From Panaeolus papilionaceus (Eukaryota; Basidiomycota; Agaricomycetes; Agaricales): 64,000 nucleotides of DNA. The stretch is from the NCBI GenBank assembly GCA_015501605.1, contig JADNRZ010000002.1:124001-188000 (forward strand), in the 5' to 3' direction. Positions 47,522 to 58,711 of the stretch are shown piece by piece (positions within the stretch are counted from its first letter, which is position 1; each line of letters opens with the position of its first letter). The translations under genes were made by a program, and so were the position numbers. The notes under the pieces are model-generated. The model made no database searches, was not told where the DNA came from, and saw only the letters and a program-made list of their open reading frames with translations.

Positions 47522-48079
47522 AATGACGAAAACGCACTCAGTGGTCTGAGGTTGGCAGGATGGACAGAAGGAAGCAACGTAGAGCTTTGTCTTTCTTGTG
47601 CGCGTATTTAACGACCAACCTGGTCTGCAGATGTGACATAGCAGAGTAATACCATAGCATGCACGCGTCCTCTACTACATATTAGATGCAGTGCATTACT
47701 GAAAGCAGTACAAGCGGTGTGCTATAAGTAATATTAGGCTATGGCCCAGCACGTGGTAATAAGGCTATGAGGACATCGTGTCAAAGATATCCTTATCAAA
47801 GGTACATAAATAGAAAAGTGAACCTGACATAACGAGGCAGACACGCTGATTGGAGGCAGTGGTTCTGAAAAACCCACTTCAGGTTTAAACTTGGTTCGAG
47901 CTGTGCATATTCTGAACTCGCTAATTAGAATTAATTGTTCGTATTCCTGAAGGCACTGACGAAGGTTGTTCGAGAAAGATTGTACAATAAATACAGTGAA
48001 AAGGTCGAGGCGCGGTAAATTATACACAGCAAACTAGAAGGATTGAAGGGTATGAAGATATAATTTGGCGCGTCGCTTC
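47522..48079. other. intergenic between paralogs D and E
   Basis: 5' flank of D and 3' flank of E; nothing else seen. Confidence 0.5.
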
Positions 48080-49087
48080 TTATCTCCTACTATGTACGAT
48101 GGTGCTACTCTTCACTTCAGTATGCTCAAGACAATGGACATTCACTACGTTATAAGCATCTATGTATTGACGATGCGTTTCATCATTGAAAACCTCATAA
48201 GTGCCGTTGATCTTCTGGTACCGAGGTTTGGGATCGATAGGCACACCGTTGTGCATCGTGGTGTGCTGGAGGACGCGGCTACCGTAGGGTATGAGGTGTT
48301 GGCCATCTCCAGCTTTACTGGCTTTGACAACAACGTCCCGGGCAGCGTCGGTGAATCCCTTCATGCGGTCGGCGTTCGCTTCTTCTGCCCAGTTGAAATC
48401 AGACATTTCATTCAAATTATCGATCGCTGCAACTAATTGAGATCCACTGAATCAGCATATGCCAGCGAATGAAAAAATACCCAATGTGCAACTTACTAAA
48501 CGGGACACTTTGCGGATCCTGGTAAGAATCGTTTGAACCAGTAGGTGGCACATATGAAGAATATCCAGCGTTCGGACGCGCTGAGCCACCGTAGCTTGAG
48601 CTCGAAGCACCTGAGGCACGTTGTGCCGCAGGATTGGCGAGAGCCCCAAGTTTGCCTGTTCTGAGCAGTTCCAGGGCTTTCAGGGGGTCAAATTGATCGT
48701 TGGGCTGATTGATCATATCATGCAGCGTAAGTGAATTCGATGGCGCGACGGTGTCCCTCGAGCTCATAGCTTTCCCCTTGGGCGTGTTGCGCATTTTTGA
48801 ATTGTCCGACTCGGACTCGCTTGATTCATCAACGTCTTCGGGGGCTGGATCAGCAAAACGTACAAAAAGAGAAGACAAGGTGCAGCCAGAGCCAACTTAC
48901 GAATTTCTTCATTGATCGTTTTGTGCATTCTCATGTCCACGTTCTGCACATTCCCGCAACCTATGACCCGTACAATATTCTGCTTCGTCCTCTTTATACA
49001 AAGGCCATTGACTTCTTTATATGTGCAATTTCGCGTCGTGATGCTGGATCCTTGTGGATACGAATAGCCGTTATAGTAGTTGCTCAT
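48080..49087 (-). CDS. hypothetical protein with N- and C-terminal N-V-x-N-V motifs (paralog E)
   Basis: Three exons on the minus strand (49087-48901, 48844-48497, 48426-48080) give 293 aa. Intron phases match paralog D. The N-terminus has RVIGCGNVQNVDMRMHKT (residues 40-57). An acidic Ser-rich stretch follows, then TLHDMINQPNDQFDPLKALE (compare LDDLVNVDPRIFDPFKAFDM in D). The C-terminal domain has GFTDAARDVVVKASKAGDGQ, RYQKINGTYEVFNDETH and finally YIDAYNVVNVHCLEHTEV. So both proteins present one short Asn/Val motif at each end with disordered sequence between. The start at 49087 (MSNYYNGYSY) is the first Met codon of the frame. Function unknown. Confidence 0.7.
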
Positions 49088-49914
49088 GGCTGTCGGTAGG
49101 AAGCGTGTAGAGATCAATACAGAGGGGGAAGAATCAAAAGGGGGGATTGGGTGACCAAGAGTAGGCGATATTTATGAACGCGACAAAAAAAATCACCTTT
49201 CGGGAGTGCACAGGAAAGATAACAAGGCCATAGCATGTCACGGCGTCATAGCCTTGCTGCCAAAGTTCCCTGTACTCGGGAAAACTTCGAGGCAGTGGCC
49301 CTTCACTGCCTGCGGTGTGAATATGTGATGTGTTGGAAAGGCGTGTTCTGGATCTGGACACATGACAAGATCTTGGGAACGAGATAATTCAAATGAGTGA
49401 ACAAGCCTTGTGTTGTCTCAAATATAGGTCGGATGTGGGCGCTCTGTCAATGTGATAAGTAGAACTATAAGATGTGACGAGTGTAAAAATACAATGGCAG
49501 TGTTGGTAACCGGAAAAGGTAGCCTGAATAACGGGATATATCGATGATCTGTTGCTTCATATGGGTTCATTTGATTCTAACATGGACAAAAGCTGGAATA
49601 TGTGAGTGGGTAGTCAGGACGGTGCTATGAGTGCCATGATCATTGCAGGGTATGTAAAGGCGATACGAGAGCAGAGGGGAATAATCAGAGGCAGAAAAGT
49701 GTGAACGAACTGAACGAAAAGAAGGGGAGAAAGTGGTAGATGAACAAATGAGTATGAACCACAGCCCGAGTAGAGTGGTAAAATGATGCGCATAAGAACA
49801 CCTGTAGATGATGGTGAAATAAAAAAGTAAAGAATCATCAAAATGCCAAAGAAATAATAATAATACAACGGCAGATATAGGTGTGTATAGGAATGTCGAG
49901 CAGAGATAAATGTG
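49088..49914. other. intergenic
   Basis: 5' flank of paralog E and 3' flank of the long Gln/Ser-rich gene. No gene recognised. Confidence 0.5.
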
Positions 49915-52900
49915 TTATCGGAACGACCCAACATTGGCAGAAGGCGGAGCAACTATCCTGTCCGCACCAGAAGGTGAGGGGGAAATACGGATATTGGCGC
50001 CGTCCTTGCGTTTAGACTTCGTCCTGTCTCGTTCTCTGTCCCTATCGCCATCCTTATCCCTGTCCCTCTGAGATCCTTCATCTGTATCCTTCCTCCTGGA
50101 GTCTTTCCTCCTCACTCTATCACTCCTCTCAGATCTCTCGCCTCTATCCCGCTCACTTCGCTCTTCTCTATCCCTCTCACTCCTCTCGCCCCTATCCCTC
50201 TCACTTCTTTCTCCCCTTTCACCATCCCTCTCCCCCCTCTCCCGTCTCTCACTCCTCTTCCTTTCGAGCTCCTTCTGATACTTCCTCGCCAACTTCCTCG
50301 CATGTGCCTGATCCTCCTCCTGCAGTTCCTTCTGAATCGCAGCATGCAGCGCAGCAGCCAACCTCTCATCTTCATCCGGGTCATTCCTACTCCCCAACCC
50401 TCCTGCAGCACCACCAATAGCACCATTCACGCCCACCCCTGTGTTTCCAATATTAAGAGGCGCAATTTGAAGGGGTGGTAATGCAGAGGGCGGGAAGCCC
50501 TGTGAGTGGGCTGGATGCAAGGGTTGTTGGCTTAAATTTGAAGTAGACACAGCGGCGCTGCTGTTTCCGGTGACGAATGCAGGGGCAAGGTAAGCGGGCT
50601 GAGGAGAGTGTGTTTGTGAATGCGACTGTTGTCCTCCATACCCGCGCTGGTCCTGCTGCTGTTGTTGTTGATAACCTCCAATGCTATTGACGACCCCCTC
50701 TGCGTCCTTGACGCTCAACTGCACACTCGAATTCGCACTATGCGTCTGACTGTGCATACCATGACTCCTGGGGCCTCTGACATTCCCACTTCCGCCAGCA
50801 CCAGAGTTAGAACCAGAGACGAAAGCAGGGGAAGTCGATCGCAGATTGGGTGTCAGGTTTCCATTCAGATCCAAGCGGCTTTCACGATCCCTCTCTTCAT
50901 CTGCTGCATTGTAAACGTCCCAATATCCCTCAGGCGAAGTTTGACCTTGAGCTTGCGAGTATGCAGATGCCGACGCGTATCCCTGCGGTTGTTGCTGTTG
51001 CTGTCCATATGTATAACCCTGCGACGAGCTCTGTCCATGACCATACCCTTGCGACGAAGACGATTCTTGTGCCTGCACCTGCCCATGTCCATGCGAAGAC
51101 GACGACCCATGTCCATGCGACGAAGACCCATGACCAGACGACGACCCATGGCCCTGTGACGACGAAGACTCCGCCAACCTACTCCACTCCATCTCCTGCT
51201 TCTTAAACCTCTCCCTCTCTAACTTCTTCGCCAACTTCTCCTCCTCGATCTTCCTCCTCCTCCTCGCATCCTCCGCATAGGGATCATACGGCGCATTACC
51301 CAAACTCGAGGAACTCGAATTTGGATTTGAGTTTGGGTTCAGATGGGGATGTGGATTGGGGGTAGGAGGATACGCAGATGATGAGGGGTACACAGACGAC
51401 GATGACGTGTTATATGCAGCTTGTCGGGCACTCATACCCCCTGGCGTCGTCAGAGTCAACGGCGACGGTTCCACCAACTGAATCACAGGCGGCGTCGGCA
51501 GCGCTCTATCCCTTGTCGAATTAAGAGGATGCGAAGCACTCATCACAATCTCCTGAACCCCCGGCGTCGCCGTACCAGGCGTAGCCACAGGTCCAGAAAT
51601 TTGTAAATGCGATTGGGCTTGATGTAAACTCTCAAAAGAGCGTTTACTTGGCGTGCCCGTCGTCTGGCCTGGAACAACAGGTGCGGATCCGATATTATTT
51701 GAGGCGGTGAAATTGTCATGGAGGACTTTGATAGTCAGACTCTTGGCTGCGTTGAATATCTTTCCAGGGACTGATTTGCTGGGAACGGATAGAGGTGCTG
51801 TTGATTGAGGTAAGTGTTGGGTAGGAGGTGCGGTTTGTTGGGAAATAGGAAGTTGTTGTAAAGGCGAAGGCTGTCTTGGTACGAGAGGCCCAAATTGGGA
51901 TACTGGAATTTGAGATGGAGCTGGTGGTGGTGGTGGTGGAGGCGTAGACCGATCAAAGGAGGGACGGTTAGGGGTGAAGGTCTGCTGTTGCTGTTGTTGT
52001 TGCATGTACTGCATCTGAATGGCTGTAGCGGGAGTCACACCCGCAGAATGTGGGACTGGGACATTATCAAACGATGGTCGATTAGGTGTGAATGTAGGCG
52101 TCCCATTTCCTCCATTTCCACTACCATTGAGAGAAGGATCCCGTGAATGATTTCCTCGTAGAGATAATGGGGGTGGGGGAGGTGTAGGTGGGAAGCTGTT
52201 GTACGCAACACTGGCACGGAGGACTTGTAGCCGCTTTTGACGGCGTGCTGCAAATCCTTCTTCATCAATCTTTAGGAGCTTTTCATCAATGACTTGTTGC
52301 AAAATATCGTGCATGGTTGCCTGCGGATCTGATGCGACCTGTGAAGGTAGAAAAAATTAAAATAAATGTCAGTATTGTATTCATACGACGGGATAAAATA
52401 AGCGGTCATTCTGAAAGGGGCATGAAGTGCAGAAATAAGATTAATGATCCAGAATAACTGAGAGTCGGGGAGGGCGAAGAAGCGAGAGTCACGTGATTCA
52501 GTTCGTTGAACGATACCGGCGCAGCGATTTGAGATACACGTTGTGGAAGGCACCAGAAGGCGAAGGATAGAGGCACGGAATGCATAGCGACAGTAAACAG
52601 CGTACTCACTCCGTAAACCCTAGGCCATTTACTGATTGCCTCCATATAATCATGTCCTTTACTCTCGTCTTCATGGTGCTTCCAAACGCGCTGATACAAC
52701 TTCCGGGATACCCGTTTCTTGACAAACAGACAAATTTGATCCAGCAGTCTGACATATCTCAACGTGAATCCAAGAATATGATCGTCGTAAATATGAAGCA
52801 GACCTGGTCATCTCGACGACGCTCATCCTGTGTCGGTCTGATAGCGTGCCTTCCTGGTCGAGAATCTTCTGCGTCTGGTTGATGACGACGTAGATGAGTG

Positions 52901-53338
52901 CACATGAGTCAAGAGCGAGGGAAACCAAATCTTCGTCAATATCTCCGTCGTTGATGTCCTAAAAATGAACAAGGTTATCAATTTAAGCCCAATTCAATTT
53001 CGCCATGTAAGTCCCCACACAATTCCCCACTCGCAATCTATCCAACCCATGCACAATGACCAAGACGAGAAGAGAATTGATAAACTCACCTGTATGACTC
53101 CTAAAATCTCTAATGCAACCCTCGCAGCTGGGTCAAGATGAAACAGCTCCTCATCACTCTGAAGCATCTGCAATGCATTAAGCACCGATTTGGAAGTCTC
53201 CACTCTATTAGACGTCGCAAGTCTCCCAGCAGTGGGTTTAACCTTGGCTCCTGCACTGTTCGTGCCACCATTAACGTTAGGGTTGTGGTTGTTGGTATTC
53301 CCAGATGAGGACCCGCTTGGTCGTCTCAGAGCATCCAT
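49915..53338 (-). CDS. large Ser/Gln/Pro-rich protein with helical N-terminus and charged repeats
   Basis: Four exons on the minus strand (53338-53090, 52958-52804, 52748-52610, 52338-49915) give 988 aa; the last exon is 2.4 kb. Residues about 40-230 are helical (DEDLVSLALDSCALIYVVIN; LLDQICLFVKKRVSRKLYQR; ILQQVIDEKLLKIDEEG). The rest is low-complexity: PPTPPPPP, poly-Gln runs, SSHGHGSSSSHGHG, then LNIGNTGVGVNGAIGG near residue 810. Next comes a helix (LHAAIQKELQEEDQAHARKL) and a run of ERGERSERDR-type charged repeats encoded by 50110-50260. The end is ANIRISPSPSGADR and ANVGSFR. I do not recognise the family. The helical start plus disordered tail resembles the other motif genes nearby, but that is only a layout similarity. 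Confidence 0.7.
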
Positions 53339-53382
53339 CTATGTAAGGCAATCGGTGGTAGTAGGGTTGATCGTCGTTGGCC

Positions 53383-54030
53383 TTAATTATCGAGCTTATT
53401 CTCGACTCTAAATGGACCAGACCCGGGCGCCTCGTCCTTGTCAGTCGCTTGATTTGAATTGTTGATGTAGATGTCGATGGTGATCGCACTTATCGCGGAA
53501 CCGCCCTGTCCCTGTCTTTCTACTTTCAAGGAGGAAATGACAGCGTCAACAGCTGGATCTGGGGGGAACAAGAGGGCAGTAGGCGTCGATTATTGTGGTT
53601 GTGATGTGGATTCTGATTATAAGGTAATAGATTGTGTATTGTAATGAGCTGGCAAGGGTGTTTAGTCAATGGATTAACCAAAACAAGAAACGAGCCTAAA
53701 GTGAGCAAATAGAGAATAATTAGACTTACTCTTGCTGTAAACCGTTCCGTTCGGAGGGCAGTCAGGTGGTATTGTTGGTTGGTCAGGTAGGGATTTGAGG
53801 TAAAGGTGGATTATCCGAGCCTCCGTAGCCGTGCAGCCAGGAATGGAAAGACTCGCTCTTGACTTGTTGATGGCCAAGTTAACAACAAAAATATCGCCTT
53901 TTGGCCTCTTTTCTTTAAATAAAAGGCAAATGGACGTTGAAAAGCAGAGAGTGGTACGGTAAATTGTCAAGAGAGAAAGACAAGCCTTGACTGAATTCTG
54001 TGAACAGTCATGATGGCTAGGCCCAACCAA
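53383..54030 (-). CDS. short hypothetical protein
   Basis: Two exons on the minus strand (54030-53730 and 53558-53383) join in frame to give up to 158 aa. The more convincing part is ATEARIIHLYLKSLPDQPT and, after the intron, AVDAVISSLKVERQGQGGSA followed by ITIDIYINNSNQATDKDEA. The first 50 codons look less like protein, so the start may lie inside. It ends 44 bp before the start of the long gene at 53338 on the same strand; I considered it as a 5' part of that gene, but a stop (TAA at 53383-53385) separates them. Family not recognised. Confidence 0.35.
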
Positions 54031-55064
54031 GCCACATTCGTTTGGTTGACATCACTTATCCCTGAACATAGCCCCTGCCACCAAGTGTTCCACATCGCCC
54101 GTCGTTACAAGATTGCCGCTGGATTTGGGATCAAACATAAGCCCAACTCGGAGATGTTGATCAACCGCCCTGCGCAAAGTTGGTGAAAAATACACAACTG
54201 TGCAGAGTCAAAAAAAATTAAAAATTAAAAACCTTCAAACAATTCAAATCCAGCCACAACAGACCTTATTTTTTCGCAGAGTGTGGAGTCACCGAGGGAT
54301 GACATTTCAACTAAACTTATGTAGAGTGTAATTGAGTCGAATTGAGTCGGAGGTTTTGAGTTGACAGTGAGAACGGCAACAGCCGCCCGGATCAAGCTTC
54401 GTTCACACGCTGCGTCCGTCTTTTATCCTGAAACAAGTCATGAAGAAGGCTCATCAAATCCTGCGACATTGGCCAGTGCTAGAATGCGACTTTGAAAACG
54501 ATTTATATTCAAGTACTCCCAGGCGGGAGCTTCTATAGCGGTAAAAAAACTAACTTCATCAATAAACCCACGATGATAAGTTATGAGGAGCTTACACCTT
54601 ATCGGGGTCGGAGGATGAGTGGAGACAGCAGGCACTAGTGGTTCAAGCCACACCTTCCATCCATGGGATTGAGGGTATTTTATAATGTGGAGTGAGTATG
54701 TCGTTCTCTTAAGTATCTATAACCGTAACGGATAGACGGATGACAATCAACCGACGTGAATATCCAGATCAGAAAGTGCAGTTCGCGTTTCGTTACTGCC
54801 CTTCGTCGGGACTACGATGGACGTAGGCAGCGATAAAGACTATGTAGCACCGTTCTATCTCTCAATACAAATCATTTAAACCCTATATAAACTGCAAACC
54901 GTGGAATAATTTCTATGAAGTCTAGAGATAGGGGCTTCGGCAACTGCCATAAGCTGACACGGTAGCACGTGATGCTGTAATCAGTGATCCCGTGTGGTTT
55001 TGCCTTTTCGGTGTCATGAAATCGATCCCGAACTTGGATTTTTATTCAAAGGCGGAAGGAAGAT
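54031..55064. other. 1-kb intergenic region
   Basis: Promoter side of the histidyl-tRNA synthetase gene. No gene recognised. Confidence 0.5.
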
Positions 55065-57648
55065 ATGCTGACTCGGTCTTTATCTTTATCTTGTCCATCA
55101 TCATCATCATCACCTCTCTGCGTACTCGCAGACCGTGTTCACACCAGCGCTTATTTTTCTACCTGGAGTTCAAGTTCTTCGTCTCCTAGTACACCCATAT
55201 CCAGGTCCCCCCGACGTAGCACAGGATTGATCAAACATTATCATCAAGGATACGGATACCATCTGTCACATCTACCGACATTAAAAGGAAAAGAAAGAGC
55301 TTTTGATATTACCCAACTTTACCCCATCATCACCCGAGCTCGTATACTGTCGACCATGGCTACCACTGACAACGCCGCGCTTATTCAGGACTTGGAGGCT
55401 CAGATCGTTGAACAGACCGCGTTGTTCAATGAGTTGAGGCTCAAGGGAGAACCTTTCGATGAACCCAAGCAGAAACTTGCTCGGTTGAAGCAGGAGCTTG
55501 CGTCCCTGAGGCCGAAGAAGGAGAAGAAGAAGGAGGGAGGAGAGGCGGCACAAGAGCAGGGACAACCACAAAAGAAGAAGGAGAGGTTGTTGTTGAAGAC
55601 TGCAAAGGTGGGTTAAATTTTTTGTCCTATTTTATTTTATTATATGTTGTATTAAACGTAAATTGTGCAAATCATGATATTAGGGAACCAGAGACTACGG
55701 TCCTTCCGAGATGTTCTGCCGTGCCTACATTGAAGGCATCGTCAGAGATTGCTTCACAACTTTCGGCGGTGCATGCCTCGACACTCCTGTGTTTGAGCGC
55801 AAAGACGTCTTGACCGACAAGTACGGTGAAGACTCCAAGCTCATCTACGATCTCATGGACCAAGGTGGTGAACAACTTGCCCTCCGTTACGACCACACCG
55901 TCCCCCTCGCTAGGTACCTCGCCATGATGGGCACTGCTGCAGCAGGTCAACACAAAATTTGGCAAATTGGCAAGGTCTACAGGAGAGACAACCCCGTTAT
56001 GAGCAAGGGAAGGATGAGGGAGTTTATGCAGGCTGTGAGTTCGCGTTTCAACTACTCTTGCCTTTTTTTTCTGAGCGCAACATTAATTTGATCTCGGTCG
56101 TTCCACATTTTCATCTCATACATTTACTGATCCGCCCTTTATTTTGATACAGGATTTTGATATCACTGGTGTTTGGGACTCCATGATCCCTGACGGCGAG
56201 ATCATCAGTCTCGTGTGCTCCATCTTGTCAAAACTCGAAGTCGGTGAATTCACCATCAAAGTGAGCAAATATCATTTCCCCTCTTCTTATCTAGCGTTTC
56301 AAAACTTGTCCTGAATTGAAATTTTATTCAGATCAATCACCGTAAAATTCTAGACGGTATCTTTGACGTCTGCGGTGTCCCTGCTGACAAAACCCGCACC
56401 ATCTCTTCGGCTGTTGACAAGCTTGATAAGGTCAGTCTTCCCTGCAGCTCCTCTCATTCCCCTTTTTCCGACGCTAATTCCAACTTTGATTATAGCTCCC
56501 ATGGGCTGAAGTCAAGAAGGAAATGACCGAAGAAAAAGGCTTGGACCCGGCTGTTGCAGACAGAATCGGCGAATACGTCAAACACAAGGGTGGACCTGAG
56601 CTTCTTGAGCTCCTCAAGGCCGACTCTAAGCTCACAGCCAACAAGAGCGCTGCACAGGGTCTCGCTGATATGAGCATCCTCTTTGTGCTCTTGAAGGCAT
56701 ACGGTGTCGTTGACAAGGTAAAAATCACTCCTTATTTGTTGTCATCAACTACATTGATTTTAACATGAAACTCTCAGATCTCATTCGACATGTCCCTCGC
56801 CCGTGGTCTTGACTACTACACCGGCATCATCTACGAGGCCATCGTCGAAGCCAGCGCTCCTCCTGCATTCAAAGCCGCAAACGCACTCGCATCCGCAGAA
56901 CCCTCTACATCTACCACCCCCTCTCCCGCCGCACCTAAAAAGAGCTCAAAGCCCAGCACCTCCACCACAACCACCGACGAGCCCGAAATCGACGAATCCA
57001 GCGTCGGTGTGGGCTCCATCGCTGCTGGGGGGCGATACGATAACCTTGTTGGGTCGTTCATCGCCGGTGCTAATGGCCTCGACGCGTCGTCTTCTAATGC
57101 TAAAGAGTACAAGAAGGCGATGGCCGCTGGGACGCCTTGTGTGGGTGTTAGTATTGGTATGGATAGGATTTTTGCGCTGGTGTGGCCGAAGTGGGTTGAG
57201 CGGGGTGCTGCGAGGGGGAAAGAGACGATGGTGTATGTGATGAGTGCTGGTGATGGGTTGCTTGAGGAGCGAGTCGGGTTGGTTAAAGAGTTGAGGGAGA
57301 ATGGAATCAAGGTATTTGTTTCTTACTCATCTTTTAGTGCTCGAGCCGTTCTGACGTGTTTTTGGTGTGGTACAGTCTGATTTCCTATTCAAAAATAAAC
57401 CCAACATTGGAAATCAATTCGCAGCTGGCGAGCGCGATGAAGTGCCGTTTGCGGTCATCTTGGGTGCTGACGAGCTCAAGTCGGGGATTGTGACTGTGAA
57501 GGAACAGAAGTGGGAGTGGGCGGACGGGAAGAAAGTTAAAGTGATGAGCGATAATAAGGGGACGCAGGTTGAGAGGGCCAAGTTGGTGGAGTGGTTGAAG
57601 CAGAGCGAGACGTGGACGAAGTGGAATTCGGGTGTGTGGGGAGTTTAG
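55065..57648 (+). CDS. HTS1: histidyl-tRNA synthetase, dual-targeted by alternative starts
   Basis: Seven exons (55065-55607, 55684-56034, 56153-56260, 56332-56430, 56496-56717, 56778-57311, 57376-57648) give 709 aa from the first ATG or 612 aa from the ATG at 55356 ([20 protein letters not shown]). The 97 extra residues are Ser/Arg-rich with few acidic residues, like a mitochondrial targeting sequence. From the second start come a WHEP-like helical domain ([19 protein letters not shown]), the class II motif 1 region ([18 protein letters not shown]), motif 2 ([17 protein letters not shown]), the HisA motif (ARGLDYYTG) and motif 3 ([12 protein letters not shown]), then the anticodon-binding domain. 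It charges tRNA-His in cytosol and, by the long form, mitochondria. A 50-residue Ala/Ser/Thr/Pro insertion follows HisA. Confidence 0.96.
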
Positions 57649-58711
57649 GTGACGAGTTGGTTTGGGTTGAGTACTGAGTAGGTGGGTTGATAGCTTTTTG
57701 GGTTTTCTCTTTTTTTTTGGGAGGTTGATAATGCTTACTGATCGTTTTTCCTCAGTTTATCAATATATTTTAGACCCGAATTTTATAGAAGAATAATTTC
57801 AAGATTTCGCATTGTCAGTCTTGACTAACTCCATGATTTTTACTAACATTTTGCAGATGCAAGAAGATCTTGTGAGCAAGTCAACACCTTCGCTCGTCTG
57901 GTCCCTTGATTTCTCGTTGGTCCTAGAAATTTGGGACACATGACGAAAATATGATTTATCCTGACCTCGCGATCCATTCCCAATGTCAAAAATACGGCCC
58001 ACTCTCACCCTCTACGTCTGCTAGCAGCGACATCTAGAAGACATGTGCACGTAATACAGCGCCCAGTTTACATTCTTCTTTCTGACTGCGGCACTCTCCG
58101 AAGGGTCTGAAAATAAACAAGTGGGTTGCGGTTCGATTTTTCTGTGCCGTTGTGATGTGAAATATTATCGCTGGATGTCAACGCAGTGATAAACATCAAC
58201 ATCATTCCCGTGTGCATATCACGACACGGTTAATGTGATCCCTGGGTCTATTCATTTATTCATTCCATTATCCGTTATCAATTTACAAAGCACGGAGCTG
58301 TCCCTGGCAAATTGTTTCCGCGATGCTTTGGATTCTAACAGCAAATGTTGGACACTTTTGACTTTGGGCGTCCATGAATACGTTTTGACAGACAGCTGGT
58401 AGGATTCCTCGAAGAATTCGATGATGCTTTTTTGATTGTAATACCTCTGGTCTTTACTGCTTTAGAAGACGGAGTTATATGTCTCCGAAGGTATGTTATG
58501 GAATCAATACATTTTTTGATATCGACTCTTCGTCAACTGACTCTCCTGCTGTACACATGATGTGGCGGGGATCCAAAGCAACATCTACGGGCGCGTTCTG
58601 AGTCAACGATTGAAACTACACGGTATTATCAATGGATATTTAAGAGATCAAATGGCGAAGCTCCTATCCAACAACCCGCGATAATTCGACTCCTCTATTG
58701 AAGTAATTTTC
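57649..58711. other. 1-kb intergenic region
   Basis: 3' flank of HTS1 and promoter of the next gene, with a TTTAAG box near 58637. No gene recognised. Confidence 0.5.

Noticed and set aside
50620..51206. Long plus-strand frames opposite the Gln/Ser-rich gene
   Set aside because: Leu/Arg- and His/Thr-rich frames are the complements of Ser/Gln/His repeat codons of the minus-strand gene.
53383..53571. Joining this exon to the long gene at 53338 as its 5' part
   Set aside because: An in-frame TAA separates them and no splice donor before it gives a sensible junction to the ATG at 53338.
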